A program made the position numbers and the translations under genes. This document shows, piece by piece, positions 1 to 8,998 of a DNA stretch of 64,000 nt. The stretch is from Isotricha intestinalis (lineage: Eukaryota; Ciliophora; Litostomatea; Vestibuliferida; Isotrichidae), in the NCBI GenBank assembly GCA_023807065.1, contig JAJJLU010003503.1, positions 1-64,000 of the forward strand, in the 5' to 3' direction. The first letter of the stretch is position 1; every line of letters begins with the position of its first letter. Below the pieces are notes generated by a model. The model made no database searches. It saw only the letters and a list, made by a program, of their open reading frames with translations, and was not told the DNA's origin.

Positions 1-179
1 AGAAATTGAAATATAAAAAAGTTAATTATAACAAATTTTATTCACTTATAAAATTATTATAAAAAAAACAATTAATATATTTATTATTTTTTTTAATATT
101 ATCAATTTTTTTCATTCTTTTATTATAAGGATATAATTAATTTTATATATAATTATATAATTCAATTAATATAAATATA

Positions 180-1511
180 TTATACATTTTTATTCTTTGC
201 AAAAATTTTTTTATAATAAACTTTAAGATTATTTTTTTCTTCATTCATATGATATATTAATCTTTTTAATTTTAAATCATTTTTTTCCAAAACTTTTCTA
301 ATTTGAATGTTTTCAGATTTTTGTCTTTTTTTCATATATTTTTTATTTTCTAAATGTAATAAATTTCCCTTATAAGAATAATTTTTTAATATTTTATCAG
401 AAAATCTTAAAGCTTCTTCATCGTTCATATTTTGAACCATTTCACTTAATTTTAATAATTCTTTTTTATCATGTTCCATATTTGAGTATATATCTTTTTC
501 ATTTGAAGTTTTTAAAAACAATTCTTTTGTTTTTAAATCTTTTTGTTTTTTTTTCTTTACTCTTGTGCTTAAAGCATTTTCAATTACTTTATCAATAAAT
601 GGACTTTCTTTTTTTTTTAATTTTGATTTGTCTGAAATTTTAAATAATGTTTTATTCATTTTCCCAATTTTTTTATTCACTTTATCAACTTGTTTAAAAT
701 ATTTAATTTCAAATTTTTTTAAATTCTTTTTATTTAAACTTAATTTTTTACTATTTGGATAATTAGTAAAAGTTTTGTAAAAATTTAATTCATTACTATC
801 ATTATTATTATTAAATAATTTTGATTTATTAAAAGATTGATTATCAGTTATAATTAAATTATTTTGTAATTGATTGGAACTCAATCTATTATGTTTTTTA
901 CTATTATTTTCTTTAGTTTTGTTCAGAAAATTTTCAGAAACTGAATGATTATGATGAATTTTATTAAAATATTTAACATCTATTTTAGTTAATATTTTCC
1001 CTTTTTGTGATGAAAAATATTTACTATTTTGAATATATTTTTCCATTCTATCATATTTATGAAATTTCTTTTTATCAGAAGGTTTATATTCTTGAAGAGA
1101 AAAAAAATTTAATTTACCTAAAGATAGTTTCTCATTAGTAGAATAATTTAATTCTTTTTTTCTATTTCTAGTATAATTCTTATGCTTTAAAAAAGAAGGT
1201 GTATGAAGTTTTAAAGAAGAAGTATTTGGTCTTTGTTTTAATTTTTTTTTCAATATATTTATTGGATTTAAAATAGAATAATTATTTTGATCTGTTGAAT
1301 TTCCTAAATTTTTTGAAACTAATGATTTAATTTGATTTTTTTTTTTAAGTATTTCCATTTTAATTGATGGAATATAAGTTTTTGGAACATTATCAAATGG
1401 ACTTTTTATTATTAATATATCATTATTTTCTGTATCTATTTTATTATCATACTCTTCTCTTAAATAATATTTGCCTAAACTTCCAAAAAGAGAATTTATA
1501 AATGATGACAT
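180..1511 (-). CDS. Lys/Asn-rich protein of unknown function (443 aa)
   Basis: I do not recognise this protein. It is 443 residues, strongly basic and rich in Lys, Asn and Ser, with no signal peptide or membrane span. The first 35 residues are the least biased part; the last 100 (around EHDKKELLKLSEMV onward) look helical and could form a short coiled coil. The start at 1511 follows an A/T-only leader and is the first Met of the frame; the stop is TAA. It is transcribed in the same direction as the prefoldin gene 158 bp upstream of it. A cytoskeletal or nuclear scaffold role is possible, but nothing in the sequence settles it. The gene itself is likely real: the frame is long in a DNA where stops occur about every ten codons. 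Confidence 0.75.
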   Translation of the reverse strand: MSSFINSLFGSLGKYYLREEYDNKIDTENNDILIIKSPFDNVPKTYIPSIKMEILKKKNQIKSLVSKNLGNSTDQNNYSILNPINILKKKLKQRPNTSSLKLHTPSFLKHKNYTRNRKKELNYSTNEKLSLGKLNFFSLQEYKPSDKKKFHKYDRMEKYIQNSKYFSSQKGKILTKIDVKYFNKIHHNHSVSENFLNKTKENNSKKHNRLSSNQLQNNLIITDNQSFNKSKLFNNNNDSNELNFYKTFTNYPNSKKLSLNKKNLKKFEIKYFKQVDKVNKKIGKMNKTLFKISDKSKLKKKESPFIDKVIENALSTRVKKKKQKDLKTKELFLKTSNEKDIYSNMEHDKKELLKLSEMVQNMNDEEALRFSDKILKNYSYKGNLLHLENKKYMKKRQKSENIQIRKVLEKNDLKLKRLIYHMNEEKNNLKVYYKKIFAKNKNV

Positions 1512-1640
1512 TTAAAAAATCAAAGAATTTAATTTCTATATTGAAAAATAAAAAAAAATTTAAAAAAGAAAAAAAATAAATCTCCTTTAAATAATAAATA
1601 ATATAAGATATAAATTTATAAATCATTTTTTATTGATAAA

Positions 1641-1658
1641 AAATTTTTTAAAAAATTT
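1641..1658. repeat. 18-bp perfect palindrome downstream of the prefoldin gene
   Basis: The sequence AAATTTTTTAAAAAATTT is self-complementary over its whole length and sits 10 bp past the prefoldin stop codon. It could form a hairpin or cruciform near the mRNA 3' end. A/T-only palindromes also arise by chance in this DNA. Confidence 0.35.
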
Positions 1659-1668
1659 AAAAAAATTA

Positions 1669-2100
1669 TTATTTAGCTTTTAATTGTTTTTCAATAAGTT
1701 GTTGATTAACTGCATTCATTTGTTCATTTTTATTTTTAATTATATCATCAATTTTATCCATATTTTTTTTAATAGATTCTAATTTTCTATCACAAAATTT
1801 ATCAGCTTTATCAATTGTAGTTTCAACATAAAAATTAGCCCCTATTTCAACAGTAACTCTTTTAACATCACAACATTTTCCTGGAATATATAAACTACTT
1901 GTCATTGGAACTAATATTTCTTTATCTTGATATGTTTTTAAATCATTTATATATTCTTTATTATCTAAAAATTTATTATAGGCTATTCTCAAACTTGAAT
2001 AATATGATGAATAATTTGATATTTCTTGCTCTATTTGCTTTCCTACATAATTTAATTGGTCTATTGATAATTTATCTAATGATACTTCTTTTATCTCCAT
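1669..2100 (-). CDS. PFDN5: Prefoldin subunit 5
   Basis: This is a prefoldin alpha-type subunit, 143 aa, close to the usual length of about 150. Prefoldin is a cytosolic hexameric chaperone that hands unfolded actin and tubulin to the CCT chaperonin. The order is typical: an N-terminal helix (SLDKLSIDQLNYVGKQIEQE), the beta-hairpin segment with LVPMTSSLYIPGK, which matches the family's LVPLTSSMYVPGK signature, then GANFYVETT, and a C-terminal coiled-coil helix. The hairpin signature is best matched by subunit 5 among alpha-type subunits. It is divergent from the PP2C gene, with 228 bp between the two starts that could hold a shared promoter. A palindrome lies about 10 bp beyond the stop. Confidence 0.88.
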   Translation of the reverse strand: MEIKEVSLDKLSIDQLNYVGKQIEQEISNYSSYYSSLRIAYNKFLDNKEYINDLKTYQDKEILVPMTSSLYIPGKCCDVKRVTVEIGANFYVETTIDKADKFCDRKLESIKKNMDKIDDIIKNKNEQMNAVNQQLIEKQLKAK

Positions 2101-2328
2101 TTTTTAAATAAATTTTTTTTGTTTCAAATTTGTTTTTAATTTGATTATTTATGATTATTTAAAAAAAATATTTATTTATATTAACAAAATTTTTTTCCAT
2201 TTATTCTATTAAAAAAATAATATAATATGAAATCAATTTAATGTATTATAAAAAATATACCTCATAAAGAAATGATTTATTATAACAAATTTCACAAAAA
2301 AAAATATTTTTAAAACAAAAAAAAATCA

Positions 2329-3351
2329 ATGGAACTTAAATATGCATTATTAGAAAAAAAATATGAAAAAAATGAATCAAATTATCTTAGATTTGGAACA
2401 TGTAGTATGCAAGGTTGGAGAGCAAGAATGGAAGATTCATATATTAATGAAATAAATATAGGAGACAAAAAACAATATAATATATTTGGAATATTTGATG
2501 GTCATAGAGGAAAAGAAACCTCTCAATTTGTTAAAAACCATTTTATAGAAGAATTATTGTTAAATGATAATTTTAAAAAAGAAAATATATGTTTAGCTTT
2601 AAAAGAAACTTTCTTTAAAATGGATGAGTTAATGTTATCTTCAAAAGGTAAAAAAGAATTAATACAATTACATTCTCAATCATTAAAAGATGATATAAAA
2701 TTAAAAGAAAAAAATATAATATTAAAATTACCTTTTCAACCTTTAACTCACTATAATTCAGGATGTACTGCCTGTATTTGTATAATAGATATATTAAATA
2801 AAACAATCTATTTTGCAAATGTAGGTGATAGTAAAGGTATATTAATTAAAAATAATATTGCAAAGAAAATAACAAGTGAACATAATTCTTACAATTTAAA
2901 TGAAAATAAAAGAATTATTAATGCTGGAGGTATAATATTAGATAATAGAATATATTATAATAATGGTTTAATTAATGTTAGTAGAAGTTTAGGTGATTTA
3001 GATTTTAAAAGAAATAAAAATTTAAGTAAAGAAAATCAAATTATTACTTCTGAACCAGATATATTTGTTGAAAAATTTAATGAAGGTGATTTTATTATTT
3101 TATGTTGTGATGGTGTTTGGGAATGTTTTGATAATGTTCAAGAAATTTATGATTTTATTAAAGATAATCTAAATAATGAAAAAAATTATTGTGGTATTAT
3201 TAATAGTAATCTTTGTTATGATAATTGTAATCTTTCTAAAATTATTGGGAAAATGTTTGATTGTATTGTGGCTAAAAATATGGATGGTAATTTTTCAGGA
3301 TATGATAATATGAGTTGTATTTGTATACAAATTAAAAACAATTTAAAGTAA
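2329..3351 (+). CDS. PP2C-family protein phosphatase
   Basis: This is a metal-dependent Ser/Thr phosphatase (PPM/PP2C), 340 aa and nearly all catalytic domain. Family motifs appear in order: RARMEDSY (about 31-38), FDGHRGKE (56-63; the usual DGHGG reads DGHRG), SGCTAC (about 143-148), FANVGDSKG (about 162-170), VSRSLGDLD (about 213-221), CCDGVWE (about 259-265) and GYDNMS (about 325-330). The metal-binding Asp residues in DGH, DGVW and YDN are all present, so activity is expected. There is no signal peptide or membrane segment, so a soluble location is likely. A Lys-rich insert (about 105-135) separates the DGH region from the GCTAC core. It is the natural counterpart to the many kinases in this window, but its substrate cannot be inferred. 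Confidence 0.93.
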   Translation: MELKYALLEKKYEKNESNYLRFGTCSMQGWRARMEDSYINEINIGDKKQYNIFGIFDGHRGKETSQFVKNHFIEELLLNDNFKKENICLALKETFFKMDELMLSSKGKKELIQLHSQSLKDDIKLKEKNIILKLPFQPLTHYNSGCTACICIIDILNKTIYFANVGDSKGILIKNNIAKKITSEHNSYNLNENKRIINAGGIILDNRIYYNNGLINVSRSLGDLDFKRNKNLSKENQIITSEPDIFVEKFNEGDFIILCCDGVWECFDNVQEIYDFIKDNLNNEKNYCGIINSNLCYDNCNLSKIIGKMFDCIVAKNMDGNFSGYDNMSCICIQIKNNLK

Positions 3352-4057
3352 AATTATAGTTTTTTGAAAGTAAAAATTATTTTCAAATTTTTGTTGATTA
3401 TTATATATAAATTCCAATCAAAATTGAAAAAAATTGATAAATCAATATAAATAAATAAACAACTTTGAATATAAATTTTATTAATATACACTATAATGAA
3501 ATTATACACACTTTTTTCTTAATAATAAATATTTTTATTTAGAAATAAGTTTGTTCTAATACTCCTTCCAAAGAATATATGGAAATAAGTATATAATCAT
3601 TTTCATTTCTTGGTTTGAACAATTTATAAAGAATTTTATTTTTTTATATTTTTAATTCCTATTATCCAGATTTGTTAGAAGAATATTATAAGTGGAAATT
3701 GATTAAAATTGAAATTTTTTTTATGATTTTTATTTATTTTTTATTTAATTTTTATAATTTATTATAATATATTATTTTAATATTTATATTTAAATATTTT
3801 ACTTTTATCTTATATTTTTAATTTATTTTAATATATTCTTTTTAATACTTTTTCTTTTTGAACATTGTAAGAAATTCTTATATTACATTAATTAAATTTT
3901 ACTTATTTTACATTTTATATTTTTGATAGAAAAATTATCTTTTTGTTCATAAACTAATTCTTCAATAAAAAATAAAATATTAAAAAATTAATAATCAGAA
4001 TTAATATTAAAATGTTTACTATATTTATCGCTTTTTTTTCTATTATTATTCTTTTTC
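3352..4057. other. Intergenic region with a possible coding remnant
   Basis: About 700 bp without an intact gene, lying between the PP2C gene and the convergent coiled-coil gene. A small inverted repeat (TTTGAAA at 3363 and TTTCAAA at 3381) follows the PP2C stop. A short coding-like stretch on the minus strand is listed separately. The rest is A/T-only sequence in which I see nothing. Confidence 0.5.
3539..3674 (-). pseudogene. Possible coding remnant, minus strand
   Basis: Read on the minus strand, 3674 down to the TAA at 3539 is open and its last part has a varied, non-repetitive composition (LFKPRNENDYILISIYSLEG, then VLEQTYF and the stop). That is unlike the surrounding A/T-only spacer. 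There is no start codon, and a TAA lies just upstream. It could be the last exon of an undetected gene, a decayed gene, or chance. I do not recognise the peptide. Confidence 0.3.
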
Positions 4058-5365
4058 TTATTTTTTAATTAAATGTTTTTGATTTAATTTTTTCATAATA
4101 TCATTTTCATTTAAAATTTCACTGTCACTTGATTGAGTATAATTTGCACTTTTATTCATATGATTTCTAGTAGATAACATTGTATAATTAAAAATTTGAG
4201 AAGGATTATTTTTATGAAAAATACTACTATTATTTTCAACAATCATTGATTGACTAGAAGAAAAATAATTATTATTATTTTTGTTGAATAAACCTTTTAA
4301 TAAAAAATTTTGATTATTTTCATCTAAAGATATATTATTTATCATTGATATATTAGCATTAATATATTGTTTACTTGTTCTATTTAATTTATTATTTTTA
4401 TATTTATTACCTTTTAATCCTTTTAAAATAAAAATATTTTTTAATAAGTTAATATTCTCAGAAGATAAATCTTTATTTTTTTCTTTTAATGTTTCTATTT
4501 CTTTTCCTAATTCAATTATTTTATTATTTCTCTTAATTAATATTCTATTTATTAATTGAACAGCATCGAGTATTTTACACATAAATTTATTATTATGTGT
4601 ATTATTTGAAATATCATTATTATTAATATTTAAATAATTTAATATTGCCAACCATTCATCACTTTCCCAATTTTTTTTTGTTTGTTTTTGAATAATTTCA
4701 TCAATTATTTTAGTTGTTAAATTTTGCATATTATCAGCATTTTTTTCTCTTAATTTATCTTTTAAATTTTCTATTTCTTGTTTAAAACCTTTTATTTTTC
4801 TTAAAATATTTTCATATGCTTTTTTATATAAATTTAAATCATTAAATAGTATTAATAAATTCTCATTTGGATCTGCAATATAAACTTCTCTAGGTTCTTT
4901 TTCATTATCAATATCAGTATCTTTTGATTCTTGTAGAGATGAATATTTTTTTTTTAAATTTTCAATTACATTATTTTTTTTTACGATAATATTTTCTAAA
5001 ATAAATATTCTATTTTTAAATTCCTTTGTTCTATCTGGTTTTTTTGTTAAATAGTTTGTCATTTTATAATTATTTTTTATTAATTTTTGATATAATTCAT
5101 TGTTATCTTTTTTTAATTTTTCATTTTTTTCTTCCAATTTTTTTATTTCTTCTTTTATATTATTTAGATATAATAAATATGTTTTTTTGTTTTCTCCCTT
5201 TTTAAAAAATGATTCTATAATTTCTTTATTTATGTTTAAATTCCATTTTAAGTCTCCGTTTTCGTTTTTTAAAATTATATTTTCTTCTTCTAATAATTTA
5301 TAATTATCTGCATATTGATTTATTATTTTTACATAAAAATTCTTATCAGGTTTTTTTTGTTTCAT
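4058..5365 (-). CDS. Coiled-coil protein of unknown function (435 aa)
   Basis: A 435-aa protein dominated by predicted coiled coil: residues about 15-105 (LLEEENIILKNENGD and on), about 115-150, about 180-225 and about 285-315, all heptad-like with alternating Leu/Ile and Glu/Lys. Between them is a more globular segment (about 225-280) containing WESDEWLAILNYLN. The C-terminal 120 residues are Asn/Ser-rich and probably disordered. There is no membrane span. Proteins of this build are common in basal bodies, cilia and centrosomes, but no family signature is visible, so the role is left open. The start is the first Met after an A/T-only leader. Confidence 0.75.
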   Translation of the reverse strand: MKQKKPDKNFYVKIINQYADNYKLLEEENIILKNENGDLKWNLNINKEIIESFFKKGENKKTYLLYLNNIKEEIKKLEEKNEKLKKDNNELYQKLIKNNYKMTNYLTKKPDRTKEFKNRIFILENIIVKKNNVIENLKKKYSSLQESKDTDIDNEKEPREVYIADPNENLLILFNDLNLYKKAYENILRKIKGFKQEIENLKDKLREKNADNMQNLTTKIIDEIIQKQTKKNWESDEWLAILNYLNINNNDISNNTHNNKFMCKILDAVQLINRILIKRNNKIIELGKEIETLKEKNKDLSSENINLLKNIFILKGLKGNKYKNNKLNRTSKQYINANISMINNISLDENNQNFLLKGLFNKNNNNYFSSSQSMIVENNSSIFHKNNPSQIFNYTMLSTRNHMNKSANYTQSSDSEILNENDIMKKLNQKHLIKK

Positions 5366-5733
5366 TATTATATTTTTAATTTTTAAAAGAGTTTATTTTA
5401 TTCAAAAAAAAATAAATTGATTATTTGAATTGAGTGAACAAATATAATCAATAAATAAGTTTTTTTTTATAATAAAAATACATGAAACCCTTTTTAATTT
5501 ATTTTTATAGATTTAATTAATATACATAAAAAAAATTTATTTTATTTTTTCTTAACAAATAATTTATATCTATATTAAAAGACGTTATAATGTTAAACAA
5601 TCTTTAGATAAAAATATAATAAATGTATTAGAATGTAAAACAAAAGAAAATATATATGTAAATATAATATATATAAAACATATATTTCCTTATTATATCA
5701 ACAAAAATCTACTTTTAATTAATAGTATTTTTT
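5366..5733. other. Intergenic region
   Basis: A 368-bp gap between the kinase at 5734 and the coiled-coil gene. On the plus strand a frame of about 60 codons is open from about 5572 to 5757 (begins RRYNVKQSLDKNIINVLECK), but it has no start, no family resemblance, and runs into the 3' end of the kinase. I treat it as probable chance. Nothing else is visible. Confidence 0.4.
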
Positions 5734-6981
5734 TTAACTTAACAATTGGGAAAGTATAGAAAGATTGGATCCATTTGAATCATTATTAAAAATTAATTTT
5801 ATTTTAAAATTATTATTTGATATGTTTTCTTCTTCTAATTTTTGTTTTTTATTTACATAATTATTATTCAAAGCATCCTTTTTTTTATTTCTTATAGTTT
5901 TATTTCCCATCATAAGCTTTTTTACATTTTTCATTTTTTTATTATTTATATTATTATTAAATTTACTTATTTTACCATTATTAATAAATACATTTTTATT
6001 ATTTTTCTGAGAAAATAATTCAAATCTTTCTTTTAAAACTTTTTTCAATTCATTATTATCATTAAATGAAATATTATTCATCCATTTAAAACATTTAATT
6101 TCACTTAAACTAGGTCTTAAAGAATAATCAAAATTAACTAAACTTAAGAATAATTCTTTAAATTCATTTGATACATTAATACTTTTATATTCCCAGAATT
6201 TATCTATTTGATTATTAATAATTAAATTATAATTAATATCTTCAGCTACTGCAATTTTAAAAGGCATTTTCCCAGTGACTAAAATAAACATAATAACTCC
6301 AATTGAAAAAATATCATTTGAAATTCCATAATAAGATTTATTTAATAATAATTCAGGTGAAGAATAAGAAGGAGTTCCTAAAATATTTTTTAATTTACCA
6401 TCTGGAAATAAATTTAGTTTTTCTGCAAAACCAAAATCTACTATTTTTAAATTATAATTTTCATCTATCATTAAATTTTCTGGTTTTAAATCTCTATGAC
6501 ATAAATTATTTTGATGAATATATTCTAATGTTTCTATTAAGGATTTTATTATTATTTTTGATTGATTTTCTGAAAATGGATTTTTTATTTCATATATATA
6601 ATCAAATAAAGTACCTTTTGATAAATATTCTATTTTCACAAAAAATACTTTTTTTTTTTCTTTATTTTTCTTTTGAAAATTTCCAAAATCATTTTCATAT
6701 ATTTTTATTATATTTGGATGAGATAATTTTTGCAAAGAAGATATTTCATTTTTTATTATATTTATATTTGATTTTCCTATTTCTTGTTTTATTATTTTAA
6801 AAGCATATATTTTTTTTTCTTTATCTAATTCATCATATCCTTTATAAATTTTTGATGTTGCACCTGAACCAATTTTTTCAATTAAAATATATTTTGTTTT
6901 TTCTGTTTCTAATATTATATTATTTAAATCATTATTTTGATTTTTCGATATATTTTTTTTTAGAAATAATGTTGAATCCAT
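5734..6981 (-). CDS. Ser/Thr protein kinase, CAMK-like
   Basis: A 415-aa protein kinase with the catalytic domain at about residues 31-305. Visible motifs: glycine loop IGSGATSK (37-44), ATP-binding Lys62 in YAFKII, catalytic loop HRDLKPEN (162-169), DFG (182-184), GTPSYSSPE (202-210) replacing the usual APE region, and IFSIGVIMFILVTGKMPF in the F helix. All catalytic residues are present, so it should be active. The HRDLKPEN loop and the GTPSYSSPE pattern point to the CAMK group. The C-terminal 110 residues are Asn/Lys-rich without EF hands or another known domain, so Ca2+ control, if any, would be indirect. The substrate is unknown. Confidence 0.9.
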   Translation of the reverse strand: MDSTLFLKKNISKNQNNDLNNIILETEKTKYILIEKIGSGATSKIYKGYDELDKEKKIYAFKIIKQEIGKSNINIIKNEISSLQKLSHPNIIKIYENDFGNFQKKNKEKKKVFFVKIEYLSKGTLFDYIYEIKNPFSENQSKIIIKSLIETLEYIHQNNLCHRDLKPENLMIDENYNLKIVDFGFAEKLNLFPDGKLKNILGTPSYSSPELLLNKSYYGISNDIFSIGVIMFILVTGKMPFKIAVAEDINYNLIINNQIDKFWEYKSINVSNEFKELFLSLVNFDYSLRPSLSEIKCFKWMNNISFNDNNELKKVLKERFELFSQKNNKNVFINNGKISKFNNNINNKKMKNVKKLMMGNKTIRNKKKDALNNNYVNKKQKLEEENISNNNFKIKLIFNNDSNGSNLSILSQLLS

Positions 6982-7455
6982 TTTTTATATAATTTATATA
7001 TTATTAAATAAATGTTAATAAAAGAAATAATAGTAATTTCATATTCATTAATTTTATTTTCAATAATTAGTTAAATTAAATTTCTTTTTTAATGATTTAC
7101 ATTAATTTAACGCATATTATTGGGTTATTAAAAATATTCAGTTAAAATTTATATTTTAAGCATAAAACTTTAAATTAATTTATAAATATTCATATTTCCT
7201 TATTTATATTTATCTTATTATAACTTTCATTATTTTATTTTTTGAAATTAAAAATTCAAAATAAAACGTCAAACTGTAAAATATAAATTTGTAGAAGATA
7301 AAAATTTTCCAATAAAATAAAAGTTTATAAATTTTAAATTTAATAAAAAAAGTATTGTAAACAATATTAAAAAAGAAAGAAGAAAACAAATGAAAAAAAT
7401 ATAAAAATTTTTCTTAAAAAAAACCAAAATTTTTAAAAAAACAAAATAAAGTAAA
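6982..7455. other. Intergenic region
   Basis: This 474-bp stretch lies between the kinase start and the 3' end of the EF-hand gene. It is A/T-rich with frequent stops in every frame. I see no gene or structured element. Confidence 0.5.
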
Positions 7456-7749
7456 TCACATTTCATTAATTAATTTAATCATATTGTCCTTTGCAAAAAC
7501 TTTAAATTCTTCATAATCAATAACACCATTTTTATCAACATCTAATTTTTTAAATAATTCTTCTAAATTTTTCTTAGTTGGAGCTGGAAGATTTAATCCA
7601 TTTGCAACTTCTTTCATACATTCATATAATTCACTTTTTTCAATTTTTCCATTTTTATTTTTATCTGCTGTTTGAAAAGCATCTTTTGCGATTGGTTCAA
7701 ATGTTACTGGATTATTAATTGACTCTAATAATTGTTTTTTTGTTGACAT
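7456..7749 (-). CDS. Small two-EF-hand calcium-binding protein
   Basis: A 97-aa protein with two canonical EF-hand loops: DKNKNGKIEKSE (29-40) and DVDKNGVIDYEE (70-81). Each has acidic or amide side chains at the ligand positions, Gly at position 6 and Glu at position 12, so both should bind Ca2+. The size, half of calmodulin, suggests a centrin/S100-like small sensor or a single-lobe calmodulin relative. There is no signal peptide, so it is cytosolic. It is the only gene here whose stop is TGA, which supports TGA still meaning stop in this genome. Its targets cannot be read from the sequence, though Ca2+-linked kinases are abundant nearby. Confidence 0.88.
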   Translation of the reverse strand: MSTKKQLLESINNPVTFEPIAKDAFQTADKNKNGKIEKSELYECMKEVANGLNLPAPTKKNLEELFKKLDVDKNGVIDYEEFKVFAKDNMIKLINEM

Positions 7750-8113
7750 CTTAAATTTTATATTTTTAATATATATATTTGATATTTATATCATTTTCTT
7801 AATAATATTTTTTTTTAATTCATTGAATGTTAATCTTTATTCTTTTAAATTTTATTATTAAAAAAATTTATTCATTTATTTGATTTTATTTGTTTATTGT
7901 TCTACAAAATTAAAATTGATTAAAAAGTTTTATATAATAATAATATATATTATTACCAATAACTAATATGTAAACAAATACATAAACTTATAAAAATCAA
8001 TCACAAATTTTTATTAAACAGAAAAAAAGAAAACTTTCAAACCTAAAAAAATCACGAAAAAAATAAATATATATAAAATAAATTTATTAATAATTTGTCA
8101 ACTCCAATTAGAA
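7750..8113. other. Divergent intergenic region
   Basis: A 364-bp gap between two divergently transcribed genes (EF-hand protein to the left, unknown protein to the right), so it should contain both promoters. No motif stands out from the A/T background. Confidence 0.45.
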
Positions 8114-8830
8114 ATGAATGATACATTAGAAATAATTAATGTCTCTAAAATTTCAGTTGATTTAGACAATCCTAATTTTATTCAAGATGATGAAAGTATT
8201 GTATTATATGAAAGTATTATTACTCAAACAAATGCATGTGAAAAAAGAAAAAATAACATAAAAAATAAATCAAAAACTTTAAAAAATTCAAACAGTAAAC
8301 CAATAATTTCCAAAAAAATTCCTATTTTATTAAATAGAAAAGAAATAAAACAAAATAAAGAAATTAAAGCTCCAAATAAAAAAAAATTAAATTTTAATGT
8401 GAAAAATGATAATTATCAAAAAATTAATTTTACTCCTATTAAAGAGTTTTTATCTAATGAAAATGTTTATCAAATTTCAAATGCTCAAACTGATTACATT
8501 TCAGCTTTAGACGAAATTTATAGTGAAAAAATAAAAAAAATTAATGAGATAAATAAAAAATATGATAATGAATTATATAGATTAAGAGGTTATATTGATT
8601 ATTCTAATAAAGAAAACATTAATAATATTATTTATGATTCAGTTTTAAAAGATAAAAATGAAGAATTAAATAAAATTGAAAAAGAATTTTTTTATAAAAA
8701 AGATTATGCCCTATGTACTTATAAAGAAAGAGGAGAAACTTTAAAAGATATATTTCAAAATGAAATTTCTAAATGTTTAAATGATATTAAAAAAGAAATT
8801 TCTTCTCAATTCAATCATTTAAAAAAATAA
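8114..8830 (+). CDS. Protein of unknown function with C-terminal coiled coil (238 aa)
   Basis: Not recognised. The first 115 residues are acidic, then Lys-rich and likely disordered. Residues about 120-238 have a varied composition with heptad character (DYISALDEIYSEKIKKINEI, later KDKNEELNKIEKEFFYKKDY) and are the probable folded or coiled-coil part. There is no signal peptide or membrane span. The stop is followed at once by a 7-bp inverted repeat (8831-8856). It lies upstream of the MARK-like kinase in the same orientation, 168 bp away. I cannot assign a function. Confidence 0.7.
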   Translation: MNDTLEIINVSKISVDLDNPNFIQDDESIVLYESIITQTNACEKRKNNIKNKSKTLKNSNSKPIISKKIPILLNRKEIKQNKEIKAPNKKKLNFNVKNDNYQKINFTPIKEFLSNENVYQISNAQTDYISALDEIYSEKIKKINEINKKYDNELYRLRGYIDYSNKENINNIIYDSVLKDKNEELNKIEKEFFYKKDYALCTYKERGETLKDIFQNEISKCLNDIKKEISSQFNHLKK

Positions 8831-8856
8831 TACTTTCAATTTAAAAAGAGAAAGTA
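8831..8856 (+). other. Inverted repeat immediately after a stop codon
   Basis: TACTTTC (8831-8837) pairs with GAAAGTA (8850-8856) around a 12-nt loop, starting at the base after the TAA. It may be a 3'-UTR hairpin. It is short enough to be chance. Confidence 0.35.
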
Positions 8857-8998
8857 TACATTAATTTATATAAATGAAATATAAAGTTAAATTTTTGTTT
8901 TTATAGTAATTTAATTTTTAATATTTTATATTTATAGATTATCAATTAAAATTTATTATTTTCTTTATTTTTAGATTAATTTAAATTTATAAATCAAT

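Noticed and set aside
5572..5757. 60-codon plus-strand frame in the gap before the kinase
   Set aside because: No start codon, no homology, and its end overlaps the kinase; a frame of this length is expected by chance in 64 kb.
6303..6800. 165-codon plus-strand frame antisense to the CAMK-like kinase
   Set aside because: Hydrophobic Phe/Leu/Ile string typical of antisense Lys/Asn-rich coding sequence; the kinase on the other strand is certain.
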